DNA of 64,000 nt from Nitrospirota bacterium (GCA_040755395.1 JBFMAX010000001.1:124001-188000); one strand, 5' to 3'; positions 7,321-18,002 are shown, numbered from the stretch's first letter. Translations and numbers: made by a program. The notes: generated by a model not told the origin, from the sequence alone.

Positions 7321-8472
7321 TTATAACCGAAGGTAGGAATGCCCGGGCAGTTGGCGGACGCGCTGCTTCAGCTCCAACGCCAGAAGGAGCGCGGCGACCT
7401 CCGAAGGGGAGAGACCGGTTTTCACGACCACGTCATCTAAGTGCCGCGGCTCATAGGAGAGCGCATCATAAACCTTCGCCTCGTCTCCGCTCAAGCGGGA
7501 CGATGGTTCGCGCGCCTCGGACGCCCGCGCGTTCACGCGCCGCTTGAAGGCGTCATCGACCTGCGGCAGGAGCTCGTCGATCACGTCCTGCGCGCATTCG
7601 ACCAGTTTGGCGCCTTGCTTGATCAGTCCGTTCGGCCCGCGGCTATTTTCCGCCTTCGCGAACCCGGGCACGGCGAACACCTCGCGGCCCTGATCGGCGG
7701 CCAACCTCGCCGTGATGAGCGATCCGCTCTCGATCGCCGCTTCCGCAACCACGACCCCCAAACACAACCCGCTGATGATCCGGTTGCGCCGGGGAAAGTG
7801 GTAGCTGTGCGGCGGCGAACCCGGCGGCAATTCGGACAGCACGGCGCCGTGGGCTTCGATCTGTTCGCGCAGCGTGTCGTGTTCGGGCGGATAGGTGCGG
7901 TCCACGCCGCACCCCAGTACCGCCACCGTCCGTCCGCCGGCGGCCAACGCACCCCGATGCGCAGCCGCATCGATCCCTCGCGCAAGCCCGCTGACGATCG
8001 TAAAGCCGGACGCCGCCAGGTCCCGGCTCAACTCCTCCGCCAAGACCCGCCCGGCGTGACTCGCGCGCCGCGCTCCGACGATCGCCACCGCATACTGGTC
8101 GGACGGCTCCAGTCGTCCGGCGACATACAGCACCGGCGGCGGATCCGGAATCATCCTGAGACGAACCGGATATGCCTCATCGAGGCACGTGACCACGGAC
8201 AGCTTCAGGCGAACGATCGCGTCCAACTCCCGGTCGATGCGTTCGCGGGCTTGCGCGTCGGGTCCCCGTTGAATGGCCTGCGCCAAGGCGGGACTGCACC
8301 CCGCTCCGGTCAATTCACCGGCCGACGCCGTCAAGACCGCTCGGGGCGAACCGAAGGTCTGCACGAGCCGGAACAGCGCCGCCTCGCCCAGCCCGTTGAC
8401 GGCCCGCAACGTGAGCCAGGCTTGCAACGCTTGCCGTTCGCGCGCGTCGTGTCGCTCCCGCGCCTTTGTCAT
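7321..8472 (-). CDS. dprA: DNA processing protein DprA
   Basis: 383 residues. DprA binds incoming single-stranded DNA during transformation and loads RecA. A SAM/helix-hairpin-like N-terminus (VNGLGEAALFRLVQTFG) is followed by the Rossmann-like core with VGARRASHAGR, SGLARGIDAAAHRGAL, GCGVDRTYPPEH and FPRRNRIISGL, and a winged-helix C-terminal domain (LDDVVVKTGLSPSEVAALL). Length and domain order match full-length DprA. It is followed by topA after about 90 bp, a pairing seen in many bacteria. No other competence genes are in the window. Confidence 0.96.
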   Translation of the reverse strand: MTKARERHDARERQALQAWLTLRAVNGLGEAALFRLVQTFGSPRAVLTASAGELTGAGCSPALAQAIQRGPDAQARERIDRELDAIVRLKLSVVTCLDEAYPVRLRMIPDPPPVLYVAGRLEPSDQYAVAIVGARRASHAGRVLAEELSRDLAASGFTIVSGLARGIDAAAHRGALAAGGRTVAVLGCGVDRTYPPEHDTLREQIEAHGAVLSELPPGSPPHSYHFPRRNRIISGLCLGVVVAEAAIESGSLITARLAADQGREVFAVPGFAKAENSRGPNGLIKQGAKLVECAQDVIDELLPQVDDAFKRRVNARASEAREPSSRLSGDEAKVYDALSYEPRHLDDVVVKTGLSPSEVAALLLALELKQRVRQLPGHSYLRL

Positions 8473-8527
8473 CGCGTCACCGGATTCAGGTGTGCAGCAG
8501 AGGGACGGACTGGCCCTGTCGGACAGA

Positions 8528-10036
8528 TCAGAGCACGACGATATCGTATTGCTCCAGGTGCAGCTTCTCGTCGGGCATCACGATGATCTTGGCCGAGAAG
8601 TGGCGTTCCAGTTCTTCGATGCCCTGCCGCTCCTCGTCCTGGAGCAGTTCCGCCACCGCGGGATGCGCGCCGACCACGACTTTCTGCCCATCGCCCAGGC
8701 TGCCGATCCGCCGGATCTCGCGGAAGATCTCGTAGGCGACGGTCATGGGCGATTTCGTATACCCCCGCCCCTCGCAGTACCGACAGGGCTCTGACATCGC
8801 CCGCAGAAGATCTTCTCGAACCCGTTCGCGCGACAGCTCGATGAGTCCCAGGTCCGAGATGCGGGAGATGCGCGTGCGCGCCTTGTCCGAAGCCATGGCG
8901 TCGACCAGGGCCTGGTAGACCTTCTCCCGGTTTTTCTCCCGCTCCATATCAATGAAGTCGATGATGATGATTCCGCCGATGCCCCGCAGCTTGATCTGGT
9001 ACGCGATCTCCTTGACGGCTTCCAAATTGTTTCGGAGGATGGTTTCTTCCTGATCGCGTTTGCCGACGAAGCGTCCCGTGTTGACATCGATGACCGTCAT
9101 GGCTTCCGTATGGTCGATGACGATATACCCGCCGGACTTGAGCCACACCTTCCGACTGAGCGCGCGGGCGATCTCCTGTTCGATGGCCAGGTAGTCGAAC
9201 AGTCGCTCTTCCTTGTCGTAGTAGTGGATCCGCGAAACCTGCTCCGGCGAGAATCGCTGCACGAAATCCCGGATGGCGTCATATTCCTCCTTCGAATCGA
9301 TGAGCAGCCGTTCGACTTTCTTCCCGAAGAGATCGCGCACCACCCTGAAGCTCAGGCTGAGGTCCGAGTGCAGCAAAGAAGGAGCCGGCTGTTGGTCCCG
9401 CTTCTTCAGGATGTCCTGCCACAGAACGTGCAAAAATTCGACGTCCGAGCGCAGGTCGTCTTCTTTCACCCCCTCGCTCACGGTCCGGACGATGTACCCG
9501 TAGCCGGGCCGCCGGAGCCGCTTCATGATCTCCTTCAGCCTCGCCCGCTCCTCGTCGCGGGGAATCCGCCGCGACACCCCGATGTGGTCGACGTTCGGCA
9601 TGAACACGAGATACCGACCCGGCAGGGACACGTAGGTGGTGACGCGCGGGCCCTTGGTGCCGATGGGGCCTTTGGAGATTTGGACCATCAGCTCCTGCCC
9701 CTCGCTCAGCAACTGTTCGATCGGCTTCAAGGTCTGGCGACGGGGCCGAGGCAGTTCCGCCCCCCTGTCGTCGTCCTCGCTGTCCATCAGGGTGTCGCCG
9801 GGCTCCGTATCGGTCGACAGGTCCGAGACATGCATGAAGGCCGCTTTTTCCAACCCGATGTCGACGAACGCCGCTTGCATGCCCGGCAAGACCTTGGCGA
9901 CGCGTCCCTTGTAGATGTTGCCGACAAAATCCTTGTCCTTGGCCCGATCGGTGTACAGATCGGTGACCAGCCCGTTATCGAGCACCGCCACGCGCGTTTC
10001 TTCGCGCGCGACGCTGATCGCGATCTCTTGTCCCAT
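8528..10036 (-). CDS. rng: ribonuclease G (RNase E/G family)
   Basis: 502 residues, the short RNase G form lacking the RNase E scaffold tail. An N-terminal S1 domain (NIYKGRVAKVLPGMQAAFVD) is interrupted by an acidic/basic insert at about 85-102. The catalytic DNase I-like part has VIDVNTGRFVG and IIIDFIDM, holding the Mg-binding Asp residues, and CRYCEGRG is the zinc-link. RNase G/E cleave single-stranded AU-rich RNA and mature rRNA 5' ends. It starts 10 bp after rodA, matching the mre-rng linkage seen in many proteobacteria. Confidence 0.95.
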   Translation of the reverse strand: MGQEIAISVAREETRVAVLDNGLVTDLYTDRAKDKDFVGNIYKGRVAKVLPGMQAAFVDIGLEKAAFMHVSDLSTDTEPGDTLMDSEDDDRGAELPRPRRQTLKPIEQLLSEGQELMVQISKGPIGTKGPRVTTYVSLPGRYLVFMPNVDHIGVSRRIPRDEERARLKEIMKRLRRPGYGYIVRTVSEGVKEDDLRSDVEFLHVLWQDILKKRDQQPAPSLLHSDLSLSFRVVRDLFGKKVERLLIDSKEEYDAIRDFVQRFSPEQVSRIHYYDKEERLFDYLAIEQEIARALSRKVWLKSGGYIVIDHTEAMTVIDVNTGRFVGKRDQEETILRNNLEAVKEIAYQIKLRGIGGIIIIDFIDMEREKNREKVYQALVDAMASDKARTRISRISDLGLIELSRERVREDLLRAMSEPCRYCEGRGYTKSPMTVAYEIFREIRRIGSLGDGQKVVVGAHPAVAELLQDEERQGIEELERHFSAKIIVMPDEKLHLEQYDIVVL

Positions 10037-10046
10037 ACGAACTCCT

Positions 10047-11165
10047 TCAATAAAACAACGTTAACCGACGACGCTTGATATTCAATAGAAGACCAAGGGC
10101 CGCCATCGTCGTTATTGTGACGCTTCCCCCGTAACTCATCAAGGGCAGGGGGATGCCGACGATCGGGAACATCCCGGCGGTCATGCCGATGTTGACGACG
10201 ACGCAAAAGCACAGCATCGCGATGACGCCGGCGGCCAGCAGCGCGCCGAGGACGTCCTTGGCGCGCGAGGCGATCTCCAGCGAGAGCCAGATCAGCCCGA
10301 CGAAGAGGGCCAGCAACAGCAGGACGCCGAGAAATCCCCATTCCTCCGCAAACACGGCGAACACGAAGTCCGTATGCCCCTCCGGCAGGAACTTGAGCTG
10401 GCTTTGCGTGCCTCCATACAGCCCCTTGCCCAGCAACTCCCCCGATCCGATCGCGATGCGGGACTGGAGCCCGTGATAGCCCTTGCCGCCCGGATCGTAC
10501 TCCGGGTCGACGAAGGCCATGATCCGGTGTCGCTGATACTCATGCAGCGAGCCCCACAACAGTTCCCAGGCGAAGGGGAAGAGCATGAGCGAAAACAACA
10601 GAATGATCCCGATCGCCTGCGACCGCATCCCGACCATCAGCAGCATCGCGGCGTAGACCGCCAGAAAACTCAGTCCGCTGCCCAAATCCGGCTGTTTCAA
10701 AATCAACAACAAGCCCGGAAGCATGATCAGTCCGGGCAGAACCACGCGTTGCAGCCATCCGATGCGCGGCGCGCTCGAATAGTAATGCGCGAGCACCAGG
10801 ATCAGCACCAACTTGGCGAACTCGGAGGGCTGAAACGCAAAGGGGCCGATCGGAATCCATCGCTGCGCGCCCCGGCTGGTCTTGCCTATGACCAACACGA
10901 CGGCCAGCAGCACCAGGATGATCGCGTAGAGGGGGTACGCCAGCCGTGCGATCTTGTGATAGTCCACCGTCAGCATCGCGACGAACGCCGCGCTGCCGAG
11001 CGCGATCCACATGAGTTGCTTCAGATAGAACGGCGTCCCGCCCTGCTGGGCGTGGGTCACGCTGTAAATCGACAGAACGCCCAGGAACAAAATAGCCAGG
11101 ACGAGCCCGATAAAACGCCAGTCGAAGCTGTCGAACCCGCGGTTGTCGATCACGCGGTCGATCAT
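10047..11165 (-). CDS. rodA: rod-shape peptidoglycan glycosyltransferase RodA
   Basis: 372 residues of SEDS family, with about ten membrane segments. Visible marks include WIPIGPFAFQPSEFAKL and HTDFVFAVFAEEWG, the conserved loop segments around the catalytic Asp, and the C-terminal PLMSYGGS. RodA polymerises lipid II glycan with its partner PBP2. The start ATG overlaps the stop of mrdA (ATGA), so a longer frame extending upstream to 12143 is ruled out. Translational coupling to mrdA fits their one-to-one complex in the elongasome. Confidence 0.96.
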   Translation of the reverse strand: MIDRVIDNRGFDSFDWRFIGLVLAILFLGVLSIYSVTHAQQGGTPFYLKQLMWIALGSAAFVAMLTVDYHKIARLAYPLYAIILVLLAVVLVIGKTSRGAQRWIPIGPFAFQPSEFAKLVLILVLAHYYSSAPRIGWLQRVVLPGLIMLPGLLLILKQPDLGSGLSFLAVYAAMLLMVGMRSQAIGIILLFSLMLFPFAWELLWGSLHEYQRHRIMAFVDPEYDPGGKGYHGLQSRIAIGSGELLGKGLYGGTQSQLKFLPEGHTDFVFAVFAEEWGFLGVLLLLALFVGLIWLSLEIASRAKDVLGALLAAGVIAMLCFCVVVNIGMTAGMFPIVGIPLPLMSYGGSVTITTMAALGLLLNIKRRRLTLFY

Positions 11166-13030
11166 CGCGTCTCCCTTGGCGCCGAAGCGGTCGGCACACC
11201 GGGCCCCTGCGCCACAACCGGGGCCTTTGGCGGCAATTTCACGAGCGCCTCGATGATTTCTTTGGCCAACGGCGCAGCCGCCGACCCTCCGTGCCCCATA
11301 TGCTCCACCAAGACGGCGACCGCGATGCGCGGCTTCTCGACCGGCGCGTAGGCCACGAACCAGGCGTGGTCGCGGAATTTCTTGGGAATATCCTTCTCCG
11401 GTCCCGTCCTGAGCGCGGCGGTCTGCGCGGTCCCGGTTTTGCCGGCGATGCTGATGAGCACGGACTTGGCGCGGGTCGCGGTCCCTTCCCGCACGACCCC
11501 GGCCAGCCCTTCCTGAATCAGCTTCAGCGTTTGCGGTTTCACCTCCACCTTGCCACGCGCGACGGCCGGCAACTCCTGCAGGCGTCCGGTGGCGCGGTCC
11601 ATGATCGCCTGGACGAGCCGCGGCCGGTAAGCCACGCCGTTGTTGGCGATCGTTCCGATCACGCTGGCCATCTGGAGCGGCGTGACCGTGACATAGCCCT
11701 GGCCGATGGAGGCCGAGATGGTTTCTCCCGGCAGCCACGGCTCTCCTTTCACTTTTTCCTTCCAACTGGTGGACGGGACGATCCCCACACGTTCGGACGG
11801 CAACTCGATGCCGGTGGGCTGTCCCAACCCAAATTGCTTGGCGTAGTCGGCGATGGTGTCGATGCCCATCCGCTGTCCGACCGTGTAGAAATACACGTCG
11901 CAGGAATGGACCAACGCCTGTTCCAGGTCGATGAAGCCGTGTCCCCCGGCTTTCCAGTCGCGATAGAGGCGCCTTCCGAACTGATAGCCGCCGGTGCATC
12001 GCACGGTGGTCGAGGGACTGACCGTCTTGGTCTCCAGCGCCGCCGCCGCCATGATCACCTTGAAGGTCGACCCGGGCGGATACTGGCCTTGCGTAGCCCG
12101 GTTGTTGAGCGGGTGCCCTTCGTCCTGGACGATCTCCACCCATTGTTTGGGAGTCAACTCCCGCGACAGGACATTCGGATCGAAGGCCGGCCGGCTCGCC
12201 ATGGCCAAGACGTCGCCGTTGGTCGGATCCAACGCCACGATGGCGCCGGCTTCTTCTCCCAGCAGGTCTTCGGCCAGCCTCTGCAACCGGACATCGATCG
12301 TGAGATACAGATCGTCGCCGGCCTCCGGCTTCTCCACGACGTCGCTGCGCTTCTCATGGCCCAGGGCATCGACTTCGACGCTCTTCTGCCCCGCTTTTCC
12401 TCTGAGGAAACGATCGAACGTCTTTTCAACGCCGTACTGCCCGATCATGCTTCCCTGGTGCAGTTCCTCGAATTCGGACCGCTCCAACTGTTCGGCCGAG
12501 ACCTCGCCCACGTATCCGAGGAGATGCGCAGCGACCGCGCCGCCCGGATAGTTGCGCTGCGATTCGACCTGAATCATGACGCCCGGCAGATCGAGACGAT
12601 GCGCTTCGATGACGGCCGCCTCGCGCAGGCTCAGGCGGTCCTTGATCTTGCGGGGAAGCAATTTCCCGCCCTTCGTCGCCAGTTTCCGGCGCACCATATC
12701 CGGATCGAGCCCGAGGAGCGAGGTGAGCTGCTGAATCAGCGCCTCGCGATCTTTCACATCCTCCAGCGTCACATAGAGCGTGAAACTCGGCACATTGTTC
12801 GCCAGCAGCACGCCGTTCCGGTCGTAGATCTGCCCGCGCACCGGCTCCAGAATCACCGAGCGGGTCCGGTTGTTTTCCGACAGGTCGCGATAATAGGATC
12901 CCTCGCGGATCTGCAAATGCCAGAGCCGAAAGGCCAGCAAGGCCACCACCAGCAGCAAGCCGATCCGTAAAACGGTCAGCCGACGCTGAAGCTCGCCCAG
13001 CTCGACATCTTGAAATCCGACGGACGCCAT
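11162..13030 (-). CDS. mrdA: penicillin-binding protein 2 (peptidoglycan transpeptidase)
   Basis: 622 residues. One N-terminal membrane helix (about 20-37) is followed by the dimerisation domain and the transpeptidase domain, with S321-T-F-K, S376-C-D and K531-T-G, the three active-site motifs of class B PBPs. VRGQIYDRNGVLLA near residue 64 is the usual N-terminal conserved stretch. It crosslinks glycan strands made by RodA during side-wall growth. It lies 15 bp after mreD and overlaps rodA by 4 bp. Length is normal. Confidence 0.97.
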   Translation of the reverse strand: MASVGFQDVELGELQRRLTVLRIGLLLVVALLAFRLWHLQIREGSYYRDLSENNRTRSVILEPVRGQIYDRNGVLLANNVPSFTLYVTLEDVKDREALIQQLTSLLGLDPDMVRRKLATKGGKLLPRKIKDRLSLREAAVIEAHRLDLPGVMIQVESQRNYPGGAVAAHLLGYVGEVSAEQLERSEFEELHQGSMIGQYGVEKTFDRFLRGKAGQKSVEVDALGHEKRSDVVEKPEAGDDLYLTIDVRLQRLAEDLLGEEAGAIVALDPTNGDVLAMASRPAFDPNVLSRELTPKQWVEIVQDEGHPLNNRATQGQYPPGSTFKVIMAAAALETKTVSPSTTVRCTGGYQFGRRLYRDWKAGGHGFIDLEQALVHSCDVYFYTVGQRMGIDTIADYAKQFGLGQPTGIELPSERVGIVPSTSWKEKVKGEPWLPGETISASIGQGYVTVTPLQMASVIGTIANNGVAYRPRLVQAIMDRATGRLQELPAVARGKVEVKPQTLKLIQEGLAGVVREGTATRAKSVLISIAGKTGTAQTAALRTGPEKDIPKKFRDHAWFVAYAPVEKPRIAVAVLVEHMGHGGSAAAPLAKEIIEALVKLPPKAPVVAQGPGVPTASAPRETR

Positions 13031-13045
13031 GCTCTCGTTTCGGGG

Positions 13046-13537
13046 TTACTCGGCCAGCACCCACCGGTCTCGAACCCGCTCTTCCAGCACCCAATACACT
13101 CCCGCGCCGAGCAGCGCATCGAAGACGGCCTGCGGAACAAGGACGGAGCGAACCGCCAGTCCCACACCGGCCCAGCCGCCGGTCTGCGCCAGAAGCAGAA
13201 AGAGCACACCCGAGCAGCAGGAGATGATAAAAAGACCGGCCAGCATCACGACGGTCGTGACATGCGCGACCTGACGCCCGGCCAATCCGGCCAGCAGACC
13301 GATTGCGCTTTTTGTCGCCAGGTTGAACCACCAGTCCCCGGCGGAGAGCAGATCCTGCGCGAACCCCAACAACAGACCCGCCAGGAACCCTTCCAGCTCT
13401 CCGCGAAAGAACCCGATTAAACAGACCGAGACGAGCACCAGGTCTGGCCGAACCCCGCCCGGGCCGAGGTAATGCAGAATCGTCGCCTGCATCGGCACAA
13501 GCGCCAGCAGAAACGCTCCGTACAGCGCCGCTTTCAT
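13046..13537 (-). CDS. mreD: rod shape-determining protein MreD
   Basis: 163 residues, almost entirely hydrophobic with about five predicted membrane segments; the start MKAALYGAFLLALVPMQATIL and the GFFRGELEGFLAGLLLGFAQ segment resemble MreD. It is the membrane member of the MreBCD complex. Its start overlaps the stop of mreC by 4 bp. Sequence conservation of MreD is low, so the call rests equally on position between mreC and mrdA. Confidence 0.88.
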   Translation of the reverse strand: MKAALYGAFLLALVPMQATILHYLGPGGVRPDLVLVSVCLIGFFRGELEGFLAGLLLGFAQDLLSAGDWWFNLATKSAIGLLAGLAGRQVAHVTTVVMLAGLFIISCCSGVLFLLLAQTGGWAGVGLAVRSVLVPQAVFDALLGAGVYWVLEERVRDRWVLAE

Positions 13538-14424
13538 GGTGTTCCCTTTGCGGCGGGCCGAGACGGCAGCAGGCCTTCCGCGCTCGCATCGTTGTCGCCG
13601 TACGGTGCCATGATGACCAAGACTTCCTCCAGCTTCGAGACATCCACCTCGGGAAGAATCTCGGCGGACTGGAAGAGCGCCCCTTCCTCTTTTTCAATGC
13701 TCGTGACGGCGCCGATCATGAGGCCGCGCGGAAAGCCCCCCGTCAACCCCGACGTCACGACGCGATCCCCGGCCCGCACGGTCGAGAGCAACGGAATGTA
13801 CTTCAGTCTGGCGCCGCCTTCGGCGGTGCCTTCCACAATGCCTTCGTCCCTGGTGCGCTGAATAAGGCCGGGGATGGCGTTGTTCGGATCGGTGATGAGC
13901 AGCACGACCGAGGAGGAGTTCGTCGTCTTGACCACCCGCCCCACCACTCCGGCCGGCGTGATCACCCCCATCTCCGGCCTGACGCCGTCGGCCTCCCCCT
14001 TGTTCAGCAACACCGCGCGATACCAGTTGGTCGCATCGCGGCCGATTACCTGGGCGGCCAGCGTATGCGGCGCGCCCTTCCGTTTGAATTCCAGCAACGC
14101 AGCCAGGCGCTGCGTCGCAGCCGCGGCTTCCCGAAGCTGACTGTTCTGCCCCCTCAACTCCTCGATCTCTTTCCGCAGCGCCTCGTTCTCCTCGCGCACA
14201 TGCTGCAACGCCACGTAGCCGTCCCACAGTTCGGTAAGGCCCCGATCCACCGCCGAAAAAGCCGCAAGCGGCACGCCGAGCACCTGCCCGACCGGTCCGC
14301 CGAGGTATTGCAACAGCATGTGAATCTGGCCGGGGAGCAAAAAAAGAATGGAGAGCAGGAGGGCGAACAGAACGATGGCCAGCCGTCTCGTGCCGTATGT
14401 CGAACGAAAAATGGCCATCCACAT
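13534..14424 (-). CDS. mreC: rod shape-determining protein MreC
   Basis: 296 residues: one N-terminal membrane anchor (about 14-38), a short coiled coil (about 70-105, EENEALRKEIEELRGQNSQL), then the two beta-domains typical of periplasmic MreC, with GVVGRVVKTTNSSSVVLLITDPN and GDRVVTSGLTGGFPRGLMIG. MreC links cytoplasmic MreB to PBP2 in the periplasm. The start is 13 bp downstream of mreB. The C-terminal tail beyond about residue 275 is low complexity. Confidence 0.95.
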   Translation of the reverse strand: MWMAIFRSTYGTRRLAIVLFALLLSILFLLPGQIHMLLQYLGGPVGQVLGVPLAAFSAVDRGLTELWDGYVALQHVREENEALRKEIEELRGQNSQLREAAAATQRLAALLEFKRKGAPHTLAAQVIGRDATNWYRAVLLNKGEADGVRPEMGVITPAGVVGRVVKTTNSSSVVLLITDPNNAIPGLIQRTRDEGIVEGTAEGGARLKYIPLLSTVRAGDRVVTSGLTGGFPRGLMIGAVTSIEKEEGALFQSAEILPEVDVSKLEEVLVIMAPYGDNDASAEGLLPSRPAAKGTP

Positions 14425-14437
14425 CAGGGATGGAACC

Positions 14438-15505
<1,068 letters not shown>

Positions 15506-15545
15506 TCAATCCTGTGCGTTCCGCACGGTTACGCCGCCGTTCCGT

Positions 15546-16004
15546 TCATTCGGGCAGATCCAGCCGACCGGCGTCCAGCACCTGGGTATGGGCCACTTCG
15601 TCTCCGAGGCGAAGTCCCCGGTCGTTGCCGATCACGAGCAGCGCTTCGAAGGACACAACGGCGAGCGAACCCACCCATCCCACATAGGGGATCTGAAACA
15701 GCAATAGAGCCGCGGCGAAGGGCAGGTTGCGGATAATGGATTCCTTGAAGCCGGCCGCTTCACGCGTGTGCGGGACAATCGTTTCGAGACCGATCAACCG
15801 CTTGCCGACACTACGACCGCCGGCGAACCCATCGGCAACCAAGGCATAGGCGAGCCCAGCGAGGAAACCGACCGGAGGAACGACCTTGTCCGCAGCGGCG
15901 ACGATGAGAAGATCGATCAGCTTCGCAATGAACCGGTTGAGGACGTGCGCCTTGGGATAGACACCGACATTCGACGGACTGACCCCGGCGACTTCCTCCG
16001 CCAA
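15546..16004 (-). CDS. RDD-family membrane protein
   Basis: About 152 residues. The N-terminal part carries the RDD pattern (FIAKLIDLLIV with the Arg-Asp pair replaced by a KLID arrangement), followed by GRSVGKRLIGLETI, the second conserved block, and three to four hydrophobic segments. RDD proteins are small integral membrane proteins, some of them ion antiporters, but most have no known role. The TTG at 16004 follows GAGGAGGTCAG closely; a TTG five codons upstream (16019) is an alternative start. A plausible promoter lies just upstream, so it may head the mre operon. Confidence 0.75.
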   Translation of the reverse strand: MAEEVAGVSPSNVGVYPKAHVLNRFIAKLIDLLIVAAADKVVPPVGFLAGLAYALVADGFAGGRSVGKRLIGLETIVPHTREAAGFKESIIRNLPFAAALLLFQIPYVGWVGSLAVVSFEALLVIGNDRGLRLGDEVAHTQVLDAGRLDLPE

Positions 16005-16029
16005 CTGACCTCCTCGCAATTAGTGGACA

Positions 16030-16058
16030 AGTATAACAAATTGGGTCATGCAGCACAA
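16030..16058 (-). promoter_or_regulatory. candidate promoter for the RDD-mre run
   Basis: On the minus strand TTGTGC, 17 bases, TATACT. The -10 is strong and the -35 moderate. Start of transcription would fall almost at the RDD start region, giving a very short leader. Confidence 0.4.
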
Positions 16059-16165
16059 ACAAACAGACGATCCACACGCATGCCCACCGACGGACGACGG
16101 AGGCGGTCCATAGGCAAGTCGCGGCCGAATCGCATGTCCTCGCGCGGCCTCCGCGCTCCCGTCGC

Positions 16166-16195
16166 TTGCCTTTGCGCGTGACGGCTGAGTAGAAT
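16166..16195 (+). promoter_or_regulatory. candidate promoter of the SurA-like gene
   Basis: TTGCCT, 18 bases, TAGAAT, about 30 bp upstream of the ATG at 16224, which itself has a GAGGAGACCGGAT ribosome site. Confidence 0.45.
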
Positions 16196-16223
16196 CCGCG
16201 CAGAGTCAACGAGGAGACCGGAT

Positions 16224-16922
16224 ATGATCAAATTGATGCGAGACGCCGCCCACAATTATCCCTGGTTGCTGAAATCGATCATGGGCATCCTGGCGGTCGC
16301 ATTCATCATCACGATGGGCTGGTGGGGATTCGGCGAGTCGCAGGGCAATATCGTCGCCTCGGTCGGCGATCTGACGATCACCCGCGACGAGTACCGGCGC
16401 GCCTATGAAAACACCTATCGCTTCTACAAGGACAAAGTGCAGGGCGACTTCAAAGAAGAGACGCTCAAGCAGTTCGTGCTGGAGCAATTGATCGAAAACC
16501 GGCTCTGGTTGGTCGCGGCGAACGAAATGGGGCTGGCCGTGACCCCCGAGGATTTACGGGAGGACATTCTGCAGCGTCCGGAGTTTCAGCGGAACGGCGT
16601 GTTCGATCCGGACCTCTACCGCCGGCTCCTGGCCGCGAACCGCTTGACGCCGTCGATTTTCGAAGCGGCGCAGACGAAAGAGATTCTCGGCGAGAAAGCC
16701 AGAATGATCATCAGGGACGCGGTCGCCCTGACGCCCGCGGAGATCTCGGAAGCCCAAGCCCTCGTCGCGCGGCAAACGGCTGCGGACGCGGGCAAGAATC
16801 CAACAGCCACCCAGCGTATTTACCAGGACTTTTTGTTTCAGAAACAGCAGCGCGCGCTGATGGCCTATGCCGAAGCGCTCAAGACCCGGGTTCCGATCAA
16901 GATTCACAAAGAACTGCTCTAA
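16224..16922 (+). CDS. membrane-anchored SurA/PpiD-like protein lacking the isomerase domain
   Basis: 232 residues. An N-terminal membrane anchor (about 15-37, IMGILAVAFIITMGWW) is followed by NIVASVGDLTITRDEYRRAY, the start of the SurA/PpiD chaperone domain, and helices to about 190. The parvulin isomerase domain that follows in PpiD is absent; the protein ends in a short helical tail. It is probably a periplasmic chaperone-like anchor protein for envelope protein folding (inference from the family). It is an isolated plus-strand gene converging on queA. Confidence 0.8.
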   Translation: MIKLMRDAAHNYPWLLKSIMGILAVAFIITMGWWGFGESQGNIVASVGDLTITRDEYRRAYENTYRFYKDKVQGDFKEETLKQFVLEQLIENRLWLVAANEMGLAVTPEDLREDILQRPEFQRNGVFDPDLYRRLLAANRLTPSIFEAAQTKEILGEKARMIIRDAVALTPAEISEAQALVARQTAADAGKNPTATQRIYQDFLFQKQQRALMAYAEALKTRVPIKIHKELL

Positions 16923-16929
16923 CAGCAGG

Positions 16930-16985
16930 TAGCAAGGAGCGAGCAGCTTACAGCTACCAGCTATTCGCTATCAGCTATCCGCTCA
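16930..16985. repeat. family A intergenic repeat (GCTATTCGC/GCGAGCAGC units)
   Basis: Repeated units such as GAGCGAGCAGCTTACAGCTA and AGCTATTCGCTATCAGC form an imperfect self-complementary sequence between converging genes. Similar stretches lie near 23364, 25005, 28482 and 43228. Confidence 0.6.
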
Positions 16986-18002
16986 GAGTATCAGCATCGC
17001 ATCTCCGTAGCTATACAACCGATACCGTTCATTGATCGCCTCCTGATAGGCGGCCCGCATGCGTTCGTGTCCGCCGAAGGCGGACACCAGCATGAGCAGG
17101 GTCGTCCGAGGAAGATGAAAGTTGGTCATCAGGACGTCGACGGCTCGGAAGCGATAGCCGGGGACGATATACAACTCGGTTTCGCCTCGAAAGGGCCGGA
17201 TGTTCCCGTTCGGATCGGTGGCCGATTCCAACGCGCGCACGACGGTGGTCCCCACCGCCACCACTCGACCGCCGGCCGCTTTCATCCGGCGAACCAATTC
17301 CGCCGTTTCTACCGACACCTCGATCCATTCGGCGCCCATGCGATGTTCCTCAATACGGTCGACGGTCACGGGTTTGAACGTGGCCGGCCCGACATGCAAG
17401 GTGACGCACGCGAGCGTCACGCCGCGATCGCGAAGAGACGCGAGCAGCCGCTCGGTAAAATGCAGCCCGGCGGTCGGCGCGGCAATGGCGCCCTCCTCAC
17501 GAGCGAACACGGTCTGATACCAAGCCCGGTCCGCGTCCGTCGGCGCGCGCTTGATATAGGGGGGGAGAGGCATGCACCCGATCTCCCGCATGACTTCCTG
17601 AAACGGCTGGGGTGATTCGACGCGCACGGTCGTTCGAGACTCGCTGCGATCCACGACGACTGCGCGGGCCTGTGAGGCCAACTCGATCGCATCCCCCGGC
17701 CGAAATCTCCCCTTCAGCAGGACCTCCCAGATGCCTCCTCCCAGCTCCTTGACGAACAGCACGTCCACCCGTCTGCCGCCCGGTTGCTTGCGGCCGCTCA
17801 GACGCGCCGCCATCACTTTGGTATCGTTGACGACGACGAGGTCTCCGGACCTCAGCAAGGAAGGCAGATCCAGGACCCGTCGATGGAAGAAACGACCGGC
17901 CCCTCGGTCCACAATCAGGAGGCGAGCCTGGTCGCGAGGTTCGACGGGTTTCGACGCGATGAGACTCGAATCGAAGGGGAAGTCGAATTCGGAAAGCAAC
18001 AT
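16983..18002 (-). CDS. queA: tRNA preQ1(34) S-adenosylmethionine ribosyltransferase-isomerase
   Basis: About 339 residues. QueA transfers and rearranges the ribose of SAM onto preQ1 in tRNA to give epoxyqueuosine. Characteristic blocks are FDFPFDSSLIASKPVEPRD, GDLVVVNDTKVMAARL, PLPPYIKR, FAREEGAIAAPTAGLHF, VTLHVGPATFKPV, and FHLPRTTLLMLVSAFGG near the C-terminus. Length matches the family. The ATG at 18002 overlaps the stop of the upstream SpoIID-like gene (GTGATG); a GTG one codon earlier is possible. Confidence 0.96.
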   Translation of the reverse strand: MLLSEFDFPFDSSLIASKPVEPRDQARLLIVDRGAGRFFHRRVLDLPSLLRSGDLVVVNDTKVMAARLSGRKQPGGRRVDVLFVKELGGGIWEVLLKGRFRPGDAIELASQARAVVVDRSESRTTVRVESPQPFQEVMREIGCMPLPPYIKRAPTDADRAWYQTVFAREEGAIAAPTAGLHFTERLLASLRDRGVTLACVTLHVGPATFKPVTVDRIEEHRMGAEWIEVSVETAELVRRMKAAGGRVVAVGTTVVRALESATDPNGNIRPFRGETELYIVPGYRFRAVDVLMTNFHLPRTTLLMLVSAFGGHERMRAAYQEAINERYRLYSYGDAMLIL